Program-made: the position numbers and the translations under genes
The notes under the pieces: generated by a model
Told to the model about the DNA's origin: nothing
The model's database searches: none
Seen by the model: the letters and a program-made list of their open reading frames with translations, nothing else
Shown: positions 43,452 through 53,556 of the stretch, in pieces
How positions within the stretch are numbered: position 1 is the first letter of the stretch
How the letters are laid out: each line of letters opens with the position of its first letter
NCBI GenBank assembly: GCA_002354035.1
Contig: DEKU01000044.1
Location: forward strand, 1 to 58,400
Length of the DNA: 58,400 nucleotides
Source of the DNA: Bacteroidales bacterium UBA2714
GTDB lineage: Bacteria > Bacteroidota > Bacteroidia > Bacteroidales > P3
Direction: 5' to 3'

Positions 43452-44525
43452 ATGAAGAAAACACTACTCCTTTTTGCAACACTCTGCATGGCCGCGATAG
43501 GCTTTGCTCAGCAGCCCTTTGCTACCCTGACCCACAATGACACCATACGGGTGTTCCATGGCCGCTATGCCTTGCAGCAAGCCCACGCCGCCGCCGCGCA
43601 TGGCGACGTCATCAACCTCTCGTCGGGCGCGTTCGAGGCGGTGAATATCACCAAAGCCGTCACCATCCGGGGTGCGGGCATGTTCTCCAACACCGCCACC
43701 GGCCGCGTCAGCACCACCATCCGCAATTCTTTCACCGTCGAAATAACCGACACCACCCACCGCCTCACCCTGATGGGGCTGTATTTCATGTCCAACAACA
43801 CTATGACTCTATACCGCGCCTGGCACCCCCAGTTTGTGAAATGCCGCTTCCAAAAAGTTTGGACTGGATATCGGTCCGAAGCAAGCCGTGCCACCGACCG
43901 CACCACCTCAGCGCAATTCATCAACTGCATTCTTAATGAATGGCGAAACCTACAATGGAACAACTACCAGAACTGGCAGGCCACCGGCACAGGGTTCTAC
44001 AACAGCGTGATTACAAAATTTTATGAAGATGGAGTTAGAAGCCCAGACATACTGGTAAACTGCATCGCCAATCAGGACAACGGCACTGATTACATCAACA
44101 GCAAAACCATCCTCAACAGCATACTTTATTGTAGTATCCATTTCGATGGTTCAACCAATGGCTACACCAGTTTTTATACTATTGGTATTAATGTTAATCA
44201 TGATTGGGGTGGTTCTTACACTTATTTTGACATGACCAATATGAGCACGCACAACCTGCACAACTATTCCAGCTTTGCCCAGGTGTTCCAGACTTTCCGC
44301 GGCACCTACTCGGACGGCATGAACATGGCCCTGAACGACAACATCGCCACCACCATCCTGGGCGACGACAGCACGCAGGTGGGCATCTATGGCGGCCAGT
44401 TCCCCTGGGACCCCTCGGTCAGCAACCCCCTGATAGGCCACTGCTCCGCCGCACGCCGCACCGATGCACAGGGCATGCTGCAAGTGGACATTGAGATCCT
44501 CAACCCCGACGATGAAGACGAATAA
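43452..44525 (+). CDS. Secreted beta-helix-like protein
   Basis: The 357-aa product has a signal peptide (MKKTLLLFATLCMAAIGFAQ). The body starts with a DTIRVFHGRYALQQAHAAAAHGDVINLSSG segment and AVTIRGAG, the usual entry of right-handed parallel beta-helix (pectin-lyase-like) proteins, followed by repeating turns (LMGLYFMSN, FVKCRFQKV, FINCILNEW, FYNSVITKF, LVNCIANQD, ILNSILYCS). It ends in an acidic tail (NPDDEDE) without a T9SS domain. It lies 21 bp upstream of the giant gene and probably shares its transcript and the structured leader. Enzymatic activity cannot be claimed. Confidence 0.82.
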   Translation: MKKTLLLFATLCMAAIGFAQQPFATLTHNDTIRVFHGRYALQQAHAAAAHGDVINLSSGAFEAVNITKAVTIRGAGMFSNTATGRVSTTIRNSFTVEITDTTHRLTLMGLYFMSNNTMTLYRAWHPQFVKCRFQKVWTGYRSEASRATDRTTSAQFINCILNEWRNLQWNNYQNWQATGTGFYNSVITKFYEDGVRSPDILVNCIANQDNGTDYINSKTILNSILYCSIHFDGSTNGYTSFYTIGINVNHDWGGSYTYFDMTNMSTHNLHNYSSFAQVFQTFRGTYSDGMNMALNDNIATTILGDDSTQVGIYGGQFPWDPSVSNPLIGHCSAARRTDAQGMLQVDIEILNPDDEDE

Positions 44526-44546
44526 ACCCCTCAGCTTTCTACTGCC

Positions 44547-47500
44547 ATGAGACGAACACTTTTAGTGCTGGCAGCGTGCTTGCTGGGCTTCTCGCTGTCG
44601 GCGCAGCCGGGTAGGGAGATCAGTCCTCACCTACAACCCGACTCTAACAGCCCGACGGGACTACGCAGTCCCTCTCTCCGCCTGCCGCTCAACACCCTCC
44701 TGCAGGACAGCTTCAACATCAACTACACCTATTGGTTCGACGAAGACTATGCCAACCGCCAGCAGGGCAACCTCGGCAACGGCCACATGCTGATTGACGC
44801 CAGCGCGTTGGACGACGGCTTCCATGCCCTCTATATGCAGCTGGGCCACGGCACTGCCGCACGCTTGGAGAACTTCATGTTCTACACCTACCACCCCCTG
44901 CCGGGACTGGGCACGGACAGCTTCAACATCAACTACACCTACTGGTTCGACGAAGACTTTGCTCACCGCCAAGAGGGCAACCTCGGCAACGGCCACCTGA
45001 TGATTGACGCCAACGCGTTGGACGACGGCTTCCATGCCCTCTATATGCAGCTGGGCTATGGCACCGCCGCCCGCTTAGAGAACTTCATGTTCTACACCTA
45101 CCACCCCCTGCCGGGAATGGGCACGGACAGTTTCAACATCAACTACACCTATTGGTTCGACGAAGACTATGCCCACCGCCAGCAGGGCAACCTCGGCAAC
45201 GGCCACCTGATGATTGACGCCAGCGCGTTGGACGACGGTTTCCACACCGTCTATATGCAGCTGGGCCACGGCACCGCCGCTCGGTTGGAGAACTTCATCT
45301 TCTTTATCCCCCCGGAGCGGTTCTATGAAGAGTATACCGACTTGGTGTACTGGTTTGGCGACGACACCACAGTGCACCGCCTCACGCCTTTGGCGGGGAC
45401 GCACCTGCTGGAAGTGCCGGAGATGGACTGCGGCGCGCAGGGCATCGTGCACCTGATGGCGGTGGACAGCACGGGCCGCAGCTCGGCGGTGCTGGACCAC
45501 TCCTTCATCATGATGGACTCCACCTGCTGTCTGCCGCCGCTGTTTGTGACGGTGGACAGCGTGAGCGACACTGGCGCCTATATGCACTGGGACTACAACC
45601 GTCCCATGAGCTACACGCTGGCCTACGACACTGTGCCGTTCGACAACCCCGACAGCTGCGACAACATCGTGACCCTCAACGACACGGCCTTCCACTTTGC
45701 GGGCATGCACGCGGGCATCACTTGCCACTATGCCATCAAGGCCAACTGCGACAGCAGTGCTAACGCCTGGGTGCGCGGGGAGTGGAGCACGGTGTGCCGC
45801 ACGGTGACCCCCGTGTATGTGGAGGCGTGCGACAGCTATGACTGGCGCGGCAACACCTACAGCCAGAGCGGCACCTACCGCGACACGGTGCCTACGGTGC
45901 TGGGCTATGCCGTGCAGTGCGACAGCATCTATGAGTTGAACCTGACGATGCATTACAGCATCAGCACTGAGCAGCAAGTGACGGCGTGCCGCAGTTATGA
46001 GTGGCACGGACGCACCCTGACCGAAAGCACGGACACTGCCACCCACCACACCCACACGGCGGCAGGCTGCGACAGCACGGTGACGCTGCACCTGACGGTG
46101 AACCACCCCACCCACGCCGACCTGACGGAGCGCGACACGGCCTGCGGCCGCTACCGCTGGCACGAGCGCACCTACAGGGCCAGCGGTGCCTATACCTACA
46201 CCCATGTGTACGACGACTCGCCCTGCTCGGGCATCGACACGTTGCACCTCACCATACGGCCCGTGTATGACCAGCGGCTGACGGTGTCCATCATAGAGGG
46301 CGACAGCATCAGCTTCAATGGCCGTACCTATCGCCACGGCGGTGTGTATGTGGACACGCTGCAGAGCGTGGACGGCTGCGACAGTCTACAGACCCTGGTG
46401 CTGCACATCACCCCGGTGCGGATGCAGATAGCCCGCGCCACGGTGTGCCAAGGCGAGGCCTACAGCAACAGCCATTTCAACGTGACGGCCACCGCCACGG
46501 CCACCACCGGGACGCTCAGCCTGCGCGACACCCTGCGCACCAGCCGGGGGTTCGACTCGTTGGTGTATGGGCTGGACCTGACGGTGCTGCCCAACCATCT
46601 GAGCAGCGTGGGCGGACGGCTGCCGGCGGCAGACAGTGTGATAACCAACGGCGATGTGGTGCTGCGGTGGGACGCTGTGGAGGGTGCCACGGGCTACCGC
46701 GTGTACCTGTGGACAGCGGGACAGCCCATGCCCACCTCCCCCACCTACGTCACCAGTCTCACACATCAGAACATACCCCTCTACCAGAACCGACAGACCT
46801 ACAGCTGGAAGGTGGAGGCCTACAACCCCTGCGACACCACTGTCGGGGCTGTGCAGCATTTTATAATCTACAAAGAGCCGTCGATGACGCTGAGCAGCTA
46901 TGCGCTGGCCTTTGGCGAGGTGGAGCTGAATGGCTCGGCCCGCCAGACATTGTCCATCGGTGGGCGCGACCTGACCGACTCGATCCGGCTATTCCTGCGG
47001 GGAGCGGACTCGGCCATGTTTGCCCTGACCTCCGACCGCTTGGACCGCTTCGGCGGTTCGGTGGCCGTGAGTTTTGCCCCCACGGCGGTGCAGCGCGAGT
47101 TCAACGCCTCCCTTGTGGTGACGGGTGGCACGGGGCGCGACACCGTGAGCCTGACAGGCCTGCTGGCGGGCTACTACCAGTTTGAGGTGAATGTGTCGGA
47201 CAGCGTGCCGGTGCCCAACAGCCCCGTGGCCATCACGGGTACGCTGCGCAACGCGGCGGCAGTGGCCCAAGCGGGTGTGCCGGTGGACGTGTATGTCACC
47301 GTCATGGGACGCACGCTGGTGGTGACCGACACCACCGATGCCAACGGCCAGTTTGGCACAACCTATATGCCTGTCAACTCCGAATGCGGCTACTACCAAG
47401 TAGGGGCATGTCTGCACGGCAGCAACAGCCGCCGGACGATGGCAGAGTTCAACATTCCAGGCATCAGCATACTGAACACCAACATAGACTGGTATGTGCA

Positions 47501-50500
47501 GCAGGGCGACACACTGCAAGGCACCATAGCCCTGAAGAACCGCAGCAACATCACGCTGCACAACATCACGGTGACAGCCGACTCGCTGCCCGCCGGGGCA
47601 AGCATCCAGTTCGCCCCCCTCACGCTGCAGCCCCTCGGCACCGCTGACCTGCACTACACACTTGTGGGCAGCACGCCCACTATCGGGAACGAATATGAGA
47701 ATGCCCGTTTCACAGCCACCTGCATCGAGGGCAACCTGGGCACCCTTGCGGCCTACTACTACTGCCACCAGCCGGTGCCGGACCTGAGCATCGCGTTCGA
47801 CACCATAGTGTGCGCCATCGTGCCGGGAACGCAAAAGGTGGTGGACGTGGTGCTGCGCAACAACACGGACAGCACCTTTCGCAACGTGACGTTGCAGACC
47901 CCGCCGGGCTTTGCGGCCCTGCGACCCCTGAACGTGGACAGCACCTACACCATGGCACCCCACAGCACGCTGTTTGTGCCACTGCTGGCCATGATGCCCG
48001 AGGGCACGCCGCTGGCACCCCTGTCGGGCAGTGTGCTGGTGACGGCGGACAATGTGCCGCCCCAGATGGTGCCCTTTGTGGTGAACGTGGTGTCGGACGC
48101 CACGGGCAGCCTGCGGGTGCTGGTGTCGAACGAGTACACCTATGCCTACGGTACCCACGTGAGCGACGCCCAGGTGACGGTGGTGGGCTACTATAGTCTG
48201 GACACCGTGGCCGCGGCCACTACGGACAACTCGGGGATGCTGCTCTTCGACTCGCTGCCCGAGGGCTACTACCACCTCTATGTGAGCGCGCCGGACAACG
48301 ACAGCTACGCGGGAGTGATACAGATCCGCGGCAGCCGCCAGACCTTCCAGGAAGTGCATCTGGAATACCAGGCCGTGAGCTACTCGTGGGATGTGAGACA
48401 GGTGAGCATGGACGACGAATACACCATCCAGTTGAACACCACCTTCAAGACCAATGTGCCCAAGCCGGTGGTGACGCTCGATGTGCCCCGTTTCATGGTG
48501 CCCTACGATGGCAGCTTCGGTTCGTTCAACATTGTGGCCTCCAACCATGGGTTGATAGACTGCTATGACGCCACTATCACGGTGCCCACATCGGACTACT
48601 ACGACTTTGTGCCGCTGTTTGACCGCATCGACACACTGCACGCCTTGTCGTCGGTGATCATCCCCTGCGCGGTGCGCAACAAGGCTATCCATAACGCCGT
48701 CCTGACGGCCAACAACAATCAGCACTGCATAGCGGAAACCACCTACCGGACACGTAGCTGGACGGAGATGCGTACCCGCTATCGCGACACCATCATCTAT
48801 GTGCCCGTCAGCCGGGTGGTGAACGACACCACCCATGACACGGTGATGGTGATAGACACAATGTACATACAGGTGCCGCACACTGTGATTGACACGGTGA
48901 TCGACTCTATTGTGGACCGCATCTACTGGTACGATACCCTAATCCGCGACACGGTGCTGAGCCTGTTGGCCAGTCTGGAAGCCCTATGGGGCAACTGCGA
49001 GACCCATCCGTTCAGGCTGATGGCCCAATGGAAGTGCAGCGCAGGAGGCAAATGGGTGTATGCCGGCACCACGACGGAGAAGATGGACTGCACCCACCCC
49101 AAGGACGACACCGAGCCGATCATCAGGCACATCACGGTGGACACCATCCGCTCAGGCATAGGCATACCCCAGGTAGGCTGGGCAAACGACTTCTGGTGGA
49201 GCGACTCGATACGACATACGAAGAAACCACCGATCAACTGGCCCAGCATCAACTGGCCTGAACTGCCCAAGATTGATGTGGACTGGGAGTGCCAGCCCTG
49301 CTGGTTTACGGCCACTATCGGAGCCCTCGACTGCGCAGGGAACATTGCCTTGACCATCGGTTCGGCCGGGCTGAGCAGTCTGGCCCAAGGTGCTGCGAGG
49401 ACAGCCGCCTCAACAGCCCGCAACGATGCTGCCAACTACCGAGGCCTAATGGGCAACTACAACAGGGCCATGGCCAGCGGCAACCCGACCGCGATAGCGC
49501 AGGCGGGTGGCAACATGGGGGCAGGGGCCGCCCAGACCCCCATCCGTGGCATGAACCAGGCAGCCCGCTATGCACGCATGTCGCAACAGTTGGACCGATT
49601 CTCCAACACCGCCGACGGTCTCGGTATTCTGATTCCGTTCGTCAACGGCCAGTATGGCGATGCAGCCATAGCCGGAACGATAGCCCTGTTAGGCAAGGTA
49701 AACCCCGCCTTAGGCACTCTCGGCACCTGCATGAAAGACCTCTATGACGTGATCAGTGGCTGCCAGGGGGTGAAAGCAGAGATACCTTGGGCGTATAACC
49801 TCGCCTTTGATGTGGACACCAACGTGAACGAGTACAACATACGGTTGGCCAAAAGATATCAGGACACACTGCATTCTATCCGCCGCCGGATTGTAAACGA
49901 CTCGTTGCCTGTGTATGAAGAGCATCCGGAGGTGCTTACTTCCATTGTAAGCAACCTGCTCAGCTACGACAGCGCAACGGTGGAGCAGATATTAGACTGC
50001 TACGACACCACCATCACGGTGATTGACACCAATGTGCTGATCCACTATGTGGACCGTTGGAACAGGACGGTAGACTATTACAGACAAGGATGGCTCACGC
50101 CGGAGTATGTGCCGGAAGGCCTGTCGCTCGACTTCTTCTATCTGGACACCAACACCACCGGCGCGCTGCTCGACATGGAGCTGACAGCCATGGACGAGGG
50201 TTATTGGTCGATTGAAGAGATGTTCCTGGCCACGCTGGACAGCATGGTGGCAGCGCCGAAGAAGAAATCGGTGTGCGCAGGGGTGTCGCTCCGTTTCACA
50301 CAGGAGGTGGCCATGACCCGAGAGGCTTTCGAAGGCATGCTGACGGTCAACAACCCCCACGACTCTAATGCGCTCCGCGACTTGTCGCTCCTCTTTACGG
50401 TGAGTGACACGCTGGGCCATGACTGCACCGACAAATTCGACATCCAGGTGATAGACCGCCACAATGTGGGAGCCGACGGCTCGATAGCCGCTGGCACGGC

Positions 50501-52859
50501 TGGAACAATCACCGTGCGTTTTGTGCCGCTGATGTCGGCAGCCCCCACGGCCCCTGTGCTCTACCTGTTTGGTGGAGCCATAGACTACACAGACCCCTTC
50601 ACCTCGGCAGAGATGTCGGACGAACTGAAACCTGTGTCGCTCACCGTCCATCCTAGTCCCCATCTGCTGTTCGACTACTTTGTGCCCCACACCATCATAG
50701 CCGACGACCCCCTCACCACGCCTGTTATCGAACCGGCCGTGGCCGCCACGATAGGCTTGCGCATAAGCAACGACGGAGCGGGTGCAGCCAACGGAGTGCG
50801 CATCTCCTCGCTGTCGCCTCAGATTGTGGAGAACAGCCAAGGACTGGTGGTTGACTTTGCCATGACGGGCACCTTGAAGGACGGCCAGGCCACAAGCCAG
50901 CCCCTCAGCGACATCGCCTTGGGCGATATGGCGTCGGACGAGACCCACACCATGGAGTATATGCTGAAGAGTTCCCTCCTCGGCACCATTCGGGTGAACG
51001 ATGTGAACGTCATCCACAACAGCTCGGTTGACGACCGCGACATGAGCCTTGTCACTGCCCGAGCACACCGTCTGGTGAAACCCATCCTGGAATACCGGGC
51101 CGGTGCCGACTCTATTCACGATTTCCTGACTCACGGTAACAGCAGCAACCGTCCCGACAGCATATACTTCTCGAGCGGACGGGCCACGCCCGTGGCATCG
51201 GCGGACACAGCCCTGTTCGACCACTATGTGGTGACTTCCGACACCACAGTGGCAGCTGACGGCTCTATCCAAGTTACCCAAACGGTCGACACGCTGGTGC
51301 GACTCACCCTCATGCCGGACACTACTGGATGGCAATATGCCCGCACAGACGATCCCGGCAGAGGGAAGTACGAAATCGTATCGTGCATCAGAGACGACAG
51401 CGTCAACATCCCGCTGGAGAATATCTGGCTCAGTTTTGTAGACATAGAGGCCGGTCTCGATCCCAACTATGTCAACCGCATGCACATCGTCGACACCCTC
51501 AGCGCAATCCGTCCGACCACCTACTTTGTCACCTTCAGACTGAAGGAGGACGTGCTGAAAGTGAGCCGCATTCTGGATATTCCGCTCCGCGCCATAGGCA
51601 CTACGCTCGACTCGGTGAGGGTTCGATTTACGATGCCCGTCATCGACTCCACATTCACATTTGCCGACATGTCGTTGAAGTGTAACAACGGAGCCGAGCT
51701 GATGGACAGCACGGTGGGCGTGCGCCGCATAGACGACACTACCTACAGTGTGGCCATTTCGAGAAAGACCTATGCCTTCGGACTCTATGTGCTGAAAGTA
51801 ATGGCTGACAGCATCATGAACAGCGATGGCCATTATGGCGCAGGAGGACTGGAAGCCCATTGGGTGCACGCCAATTGCATGACCGTGAAGGACAGCATTG
51901 CCCACACCGCTTGCGACAACTATACATGGCGTGGCGAGAGGCTGACGGCCACGGGCATCTACACCGACACACTATCGCAAATGGCTGGCTGCGACAGTAT
52001 CTTACTGCTGAACCTCACCATTCACGAAAGCGACAGCGTAGTGCTGGCCGACACGGCGTGCGACAGCTACTTCTGGCAGGATTCGGTCTATACCGCCTCG
52101 GCCACGACTTCGGTCCTCACCACGAACCGCTACGGATGCGACAGCACGGTGACGCTGAACCTGGTAATCTATGAGAGCGACAGCGTGGTGCTGGCCGACA
52201 CAGCGTGCGACAGCTACTTCTGGCAGGATTCGGTCTATACCGCTTCGGCCACGGCATCGGTTCTGACCACGAACCGCTACGGCTGCGACAGCACGGTGAC
52301 GCTGAACCTGGTAATCTATGAGAGCGACAGCATTGTGCAGGCCGACACGGCGTGCGACAGCTACTTCTGGCAGGATTCGGTTTATACAGCCTCGGCCACG
52401 GCATCGGTCCTCACCACGAACCGCTACGGTTGCGACAGCACGGTGACGCTGAACCTTGTCATCAACTACAGCACCCACGACACCATCGTTGATACTGCTG
52501 CGGGCTCGTACACATGGCAGGGCCAGACCTATACCGAGAGCGGAGAATACCGCTTTGAGGGGCAGACCTCAGAGGGCTGCGACAGTGTGATTGTGTTGCA
52601 GTTGACTGTCACAGAGGTTGGCATCAACTCCGCCGACAGTGCGGCCGACATCACTCTCTTCCCGAACCCCACCAAGGGTATGGTGACAATACTGTCCGAG
52701 GGGGTGGTGAAGGTGGAAGTGTATGACCAGGCAGGCCGCCGCGTGGCAGAGGTTGTGGGAGGCAACGAGGTTGACCTTGGCCACCTGCCCTCCGGGGTCT
52801 ACACGCTGCATATTACTCTACAGCATTCCGCTACCGTAAGGCGCATCGTCAAGCAATAG
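44547..52859 (+). CDS. Giant T9SS-exported repeat protein (2770 aa)
   Basis: The signal peptide is MRRTLLVLAACLLGFSLSA. Residues 54-263 are three near-identical 70-residue repeats (DSFNINYTYWFDEDYA...GNLGNGH...ALDDGFHALYMQLG). Then come C/W turn modules (CDSYDWRGNTYSQSG near 428 and others), a fibronectin-like segment near 710, several beta-sandwich segments likely of CARDB type, and a helical, Ala/Gly-rich hydrophobic region (about 1590-1740) unusual for such proteins. Near the end, from about 2450, 49-residue modules (ACDSYFWQDSVYTASAT) precede a T9SS type A sorting domain (NPTKGMVTILSE...GVYTLHITLQ). It is probably an extracellular or surface-attached protein; its role is unknown. A strong terminator follows. 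Confidence 0.87.
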   Translation: MRRTLLVLAACLLGFSLSAQPGREISPHLQPDSNSPTGLRSPSLRLPLNTLLQDSFNINYTYWFDEDYANRQQGNLGNGHMLIDASALDDGFHALYMQLGHGTAARLENFMFYTYHPLPGLGTDSFNINYTYWFDEDFAHRQEGNLGNGHLMIDANALDDGFHALYMQLGYGTAARLENFMFYTYHPLPGMGTDSFNINYTYWFDEDYAHRQQGNLGNGHLMIDASALDDGFHTVYMQLGHGTAARLENFIFFIPPERFYEEYTDLVYWFGDDTTVHRLTPLAGTHLLEVPEMDCGAQGIVHLMAVDSTGRSSAVLDHSFIMMDSTCCLPPLFVTVDSVSDTGAYMHWDYNRPMSYTLAYDTVPFDNPDSCDNIVTLNDTAFHFAGMHAGITCHYAIKANCDSSANAWVRGEWSTVCRTVTPVYVEACDSYDWRGNTYSQSGTYRDTVPTVLGYAVQCDSIYELNLTMHYSISTEQQVTACRSYEWHGRTLTESTDTATHHTHTAAGCDSTVTLHLTVNHPTHADLTERDTACGRYRWHERTYRASGAYTYTHVYDDSPCSGIDTLHLTIRPVYDQRLTVSIIEGDSISFNGRTYRHGGVYVDTLQSVDGCDSLQTLVLHITPVRMQIARATVCQGEAYSNSHFNVTATATATTGTLSLRDTLRTSRGFDSLVYGLDLTVLPNHLSSVGGRLPAADSVITNGDVVLRWDAVEGATGYRVYLWTAGQPMPTSPTYVTSLTHQNIPLYQNRQTYSWKVEAYNPCDTTVGAVQHFIIYKEPSMTLSSYALAFGEVELNGSARQTLSIGGRDLTDSIRLFLRGADSAMFALTSDRLDRFGGSVAVSFAPTAVQREFNASLVVTGGTGRDTVSLTGLLAGYYQFEVNVSDSVPVPNSPVAITGTLRNAAAVAQAGVPVDVYVTVMGRTLVVTDTTDANGQFGTTYMPVNSECGYYQVGACLHGSNSRRTMAEFNIPGISILNTNIDWYVQQGDTLQGTIALKNRSNITLHNITVTADSLPAGASIQFAPLTLQPLGTADLHYTLVGSTPTIGNEYENARFTATCIEGNLGTLAAYYYCHQPVPDLSIAFDTIVCAIVPGTQKVVDVVLRNNTDSTFRNVTLQTPPGFAALRPLNVDSTYTMAPHSTLFVPLLAMMPEGTPLAPLSGSVLVTADNVPPQMVPFVVNVVSDATGSLRVLVSNEYTYAYGTHVSDAQVTVVGYYSLDTVAAATTDNSGMLLFDSLPEGYYHLYVSAPDNDSYAGVIQIRGSRQTFQEVHLEYQAVSYSWDVRQVSMDDEYTIQLNTTFKTNVPKPVVTLDVPRFMVPYDGSFGSFNIVASNHGLIDCYDATITVPTSDYYDFVPLFDRIDTLHALSSVIIPCAVRNKAIHNAVLTANNNQHCIAETTYRTRSWTEMRTRYRDTIIYVPVSRVVNDTTHDTVMVIDTMYIQVPHTVIDTVIDSIVDRIYWYDTLIRDTVLSLLASLEALWGNCETHPFRLMAQWKCSAGGKWVYAGTTTEKMDCTHPKDDTEPIIRHITVDTIRSGIGIPQVGWANDFWWSDSIRHTKKPPINWPSINWPELPKIDVDWECQPCWFTATIGALDCAGNIALTIGSAGLSSLAQGAARTAASTARNDAANYRGLMGNYNRAMASGNPTAIAQAGGNMGAGAAQTPIRGMNQAARYARMSQQLDRFSNTADGLGILIPFVNGQYGDAAIAGTIALLGKVNPALGTLGTCMKDLYDVISGCQGVKAEIPWAYNLAFDVDTNVNEYNIRLAKRYQDTLHSIRRRIVNDSLPVYEEHPEVLTSIVSNLLSYDSATVEQILDCYDTTITVIDTNVLIHYVDRWNRTVDYYRQGWLTPEYVPEGLSLDFFYLDTNTTGALLDMELTAMDEGYWSIEEMFLATLDSMVAAPKKKSVCAGVSLRFTQEVAMTREAFEGMLTVNNPHDSNALRDLSLLFTVSDTLGHDCTDKFDIQVIDRHNVGADGSIAAGTAGTITVRFVPLMSAAPTAPVLYLFGGAIDYTDPFTSAEMSDELKPVSLTVHPSPHLLFDYFVPHTIIADDPLTTPVIEPAVAATIGLRISNDGAGAANGVRISSLSPQIVENSQGLVVDFAMTGTLKDGQATSQPLSDIALGDMASDETHTMEYMLKSSLLGTIRVNDVNVIHNSSVDDRDMSLVTARAHRLVKPILEYRAGADSIHDFLTHGNSSNRPDSIYFSSGRATPVASADTALFDHYVVTSDTTVAADGSIQVTQTVDTLVRLTLMPDTTGWQYARTDDPGRGKYEIVSCIRDDSVNIPLENIWLSFVDIEAGLDPNYVNRMHIVDTLSAIRPTTYFVTFRLKEDVLKVSRILDIPLRAIGTTLDSVRVRFTMPVIDSTFTFADMSLKCNNGAELMDSTVGVRRIDDTTYSVAISRKTYAFGLYVLKVMADSIMNSDGHYGAGGLEAHWVHANCMTVKDSIAHTACDNYTWRGERLTATGIYTDTLSQMAGCDSILLLNLTIHESDSVVLADTACDSYFWQDSVYTASATTSVLTTNRYGCDSTVTLNLVIYESDSVVLADTACDSYFWQDSVYTASATASVLTTNRYGCDSTVTLNLVIYESDSIVQADTACDSYFWQDSVYTASATASVLTTNRYGCDSTVTLNLVINYSTHDTIVDTAAGSYTWQGQTYTESGEYRFEGQTSEGCDSVIVLQLTVTEVGINSADSAADITLFPNPTKGMVTILSEGVVKVEVYDQAGRRVAEVVGGNEVDLGHLPSGVYTLHITLQHSATVRRIVKQ
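44706..45335 (+). repeat. Three in-frame 210-bp repeats at the N-terminus
   Basis: Units start at 44706, 44916 and 45126 (70 codons each), with few nucleotide differences between copies, mostly synonymous. This implies recent duplication or gene conversion within the gene. Confidence 0.88.
52050..52470 (+). repeat. In-frame 147-bp C-terminal repeats
   Basis: Three near-identical units, anchored on TGCGACAGCTACTTCTGGCA at 52059, 52206 and 52353, are 49 codons apart; a diverged unit stands on each side. They belong to the same module type as the 50-residue repeats at 1-1935. Confidence 0.85.
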
Positions 52860-52882
52860 CGCATCGCTTCTTTACAAACAAT

Positions 52883-52922
52883 TGAGGTAGACCACACTGT
52901 GCGATCTGCCTCATTTTTTTTT
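52883..52922 (+). terminator. Intrinsic terminator after the giant gene
   Basis: TGAGGTAGA pairs with TCTGCCTCA (one G-U pair) around an inner CACACTGTG palindrome, followed by nine T. Confidence 0.88.
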
Positions 52923-52932
52923 GCACGGCACG

Positions 52933-52940
52933 AATATTTG
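52933..52940 (+). promoter_or_regulatory. Weak -7-like element (AATATTTG) for the sigma operon
   Basis: AATATTTG differs from TAnnTTTG only in its first base and lies 115 bp upstream of the ECF sigma gene. An autoregulated ECF promoter of different sequence could also be present. Confidence 0.3.
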
Positions 52941-53055
52941 AGGGGGGATGTTCGTTTATTGGGCAAAAGGCAAAATGAGACAAACTTTACCCCCTCGGAA
53001 GAGAGATCACCCCATTCTCCTGCAAAAGGGATGAGACACGGAAACATCAAAATAT

Positions 53056-53556
53056 ATGAATGAACAAGAATATACCCAGATAGCACAGCAGCACCGTGAG
53101 GCCTTATACCGTTTTGCGGTGCGCTACACAGCCGACGGCGACAGCGCCTGGGACACGGTGCAGGATGCGCTGGTGGAGCTGTGGACGCACCGCAGCGATG
53201 TGGAGCCACTGAAAGCCAAGGGCTGGATGGTGAGGGTGATGTACCGCCAGCTGGTGGACCAGCACCGCCGCGCCGAGCGGTTCCGCAAGTTGGCACCTGA
53301 GCTGACACAGCAAGAGTGGTATGACCAGCATGACAATTTCGAGCTTCACGACGCCATGCAGCAAGCCCTCGGCCAACTGCCCGACCAGCACCGCGCCATC
53401 CTGCTGATGAAAGACCTGGAGGGCTACCAATACAAGGAGATTGCCCAACTGACGGGGCTGGAGGAGTCGCAGGTGACGGGCATACTCTACCGCGCACGCA
53501 TCAATCTGAAGAAAGCATACATGAAGTTGAACACCATTAAACAACAAGCAATATGA
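53056..53556 (+). CDS. ECF-type RNA polymerase sigma factor
   Basis: The 166-aa product has sigma region 2 at about residues 15-80 (YRFAVRYTADGDSAWDTVQDALVELW, then GWMVRVMYRQLVDQHRR) and region 4 at about 105-152 (LPDQHRAILLMKDLEGYQYKEIAQLTGLEESQV, then YRARINLKK). It lacks regions 1 and 3, as ECF sigmas do. It is first in a three-gene operon with a membrane-anchored protein (4-bp overlap), presumably its anti-sigma, and an outer-membrane protein. The signal sensed is unknown. Confidence 0.93.
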   Translation: MNEQEYTQIAQQHREALYRFAVRYTADGDSAWDTVQDALVELWTHRSDVEPLKAKGWMVRVMYRQLVDQHRRAERFRKLAPELTQQEWYDQHDNFELHDAMQQALGQLPDQHRAILLMKDLEGYQYKEIAQLTGLEESQVTGILYRARINLKKAYMKLNTIKQQAI

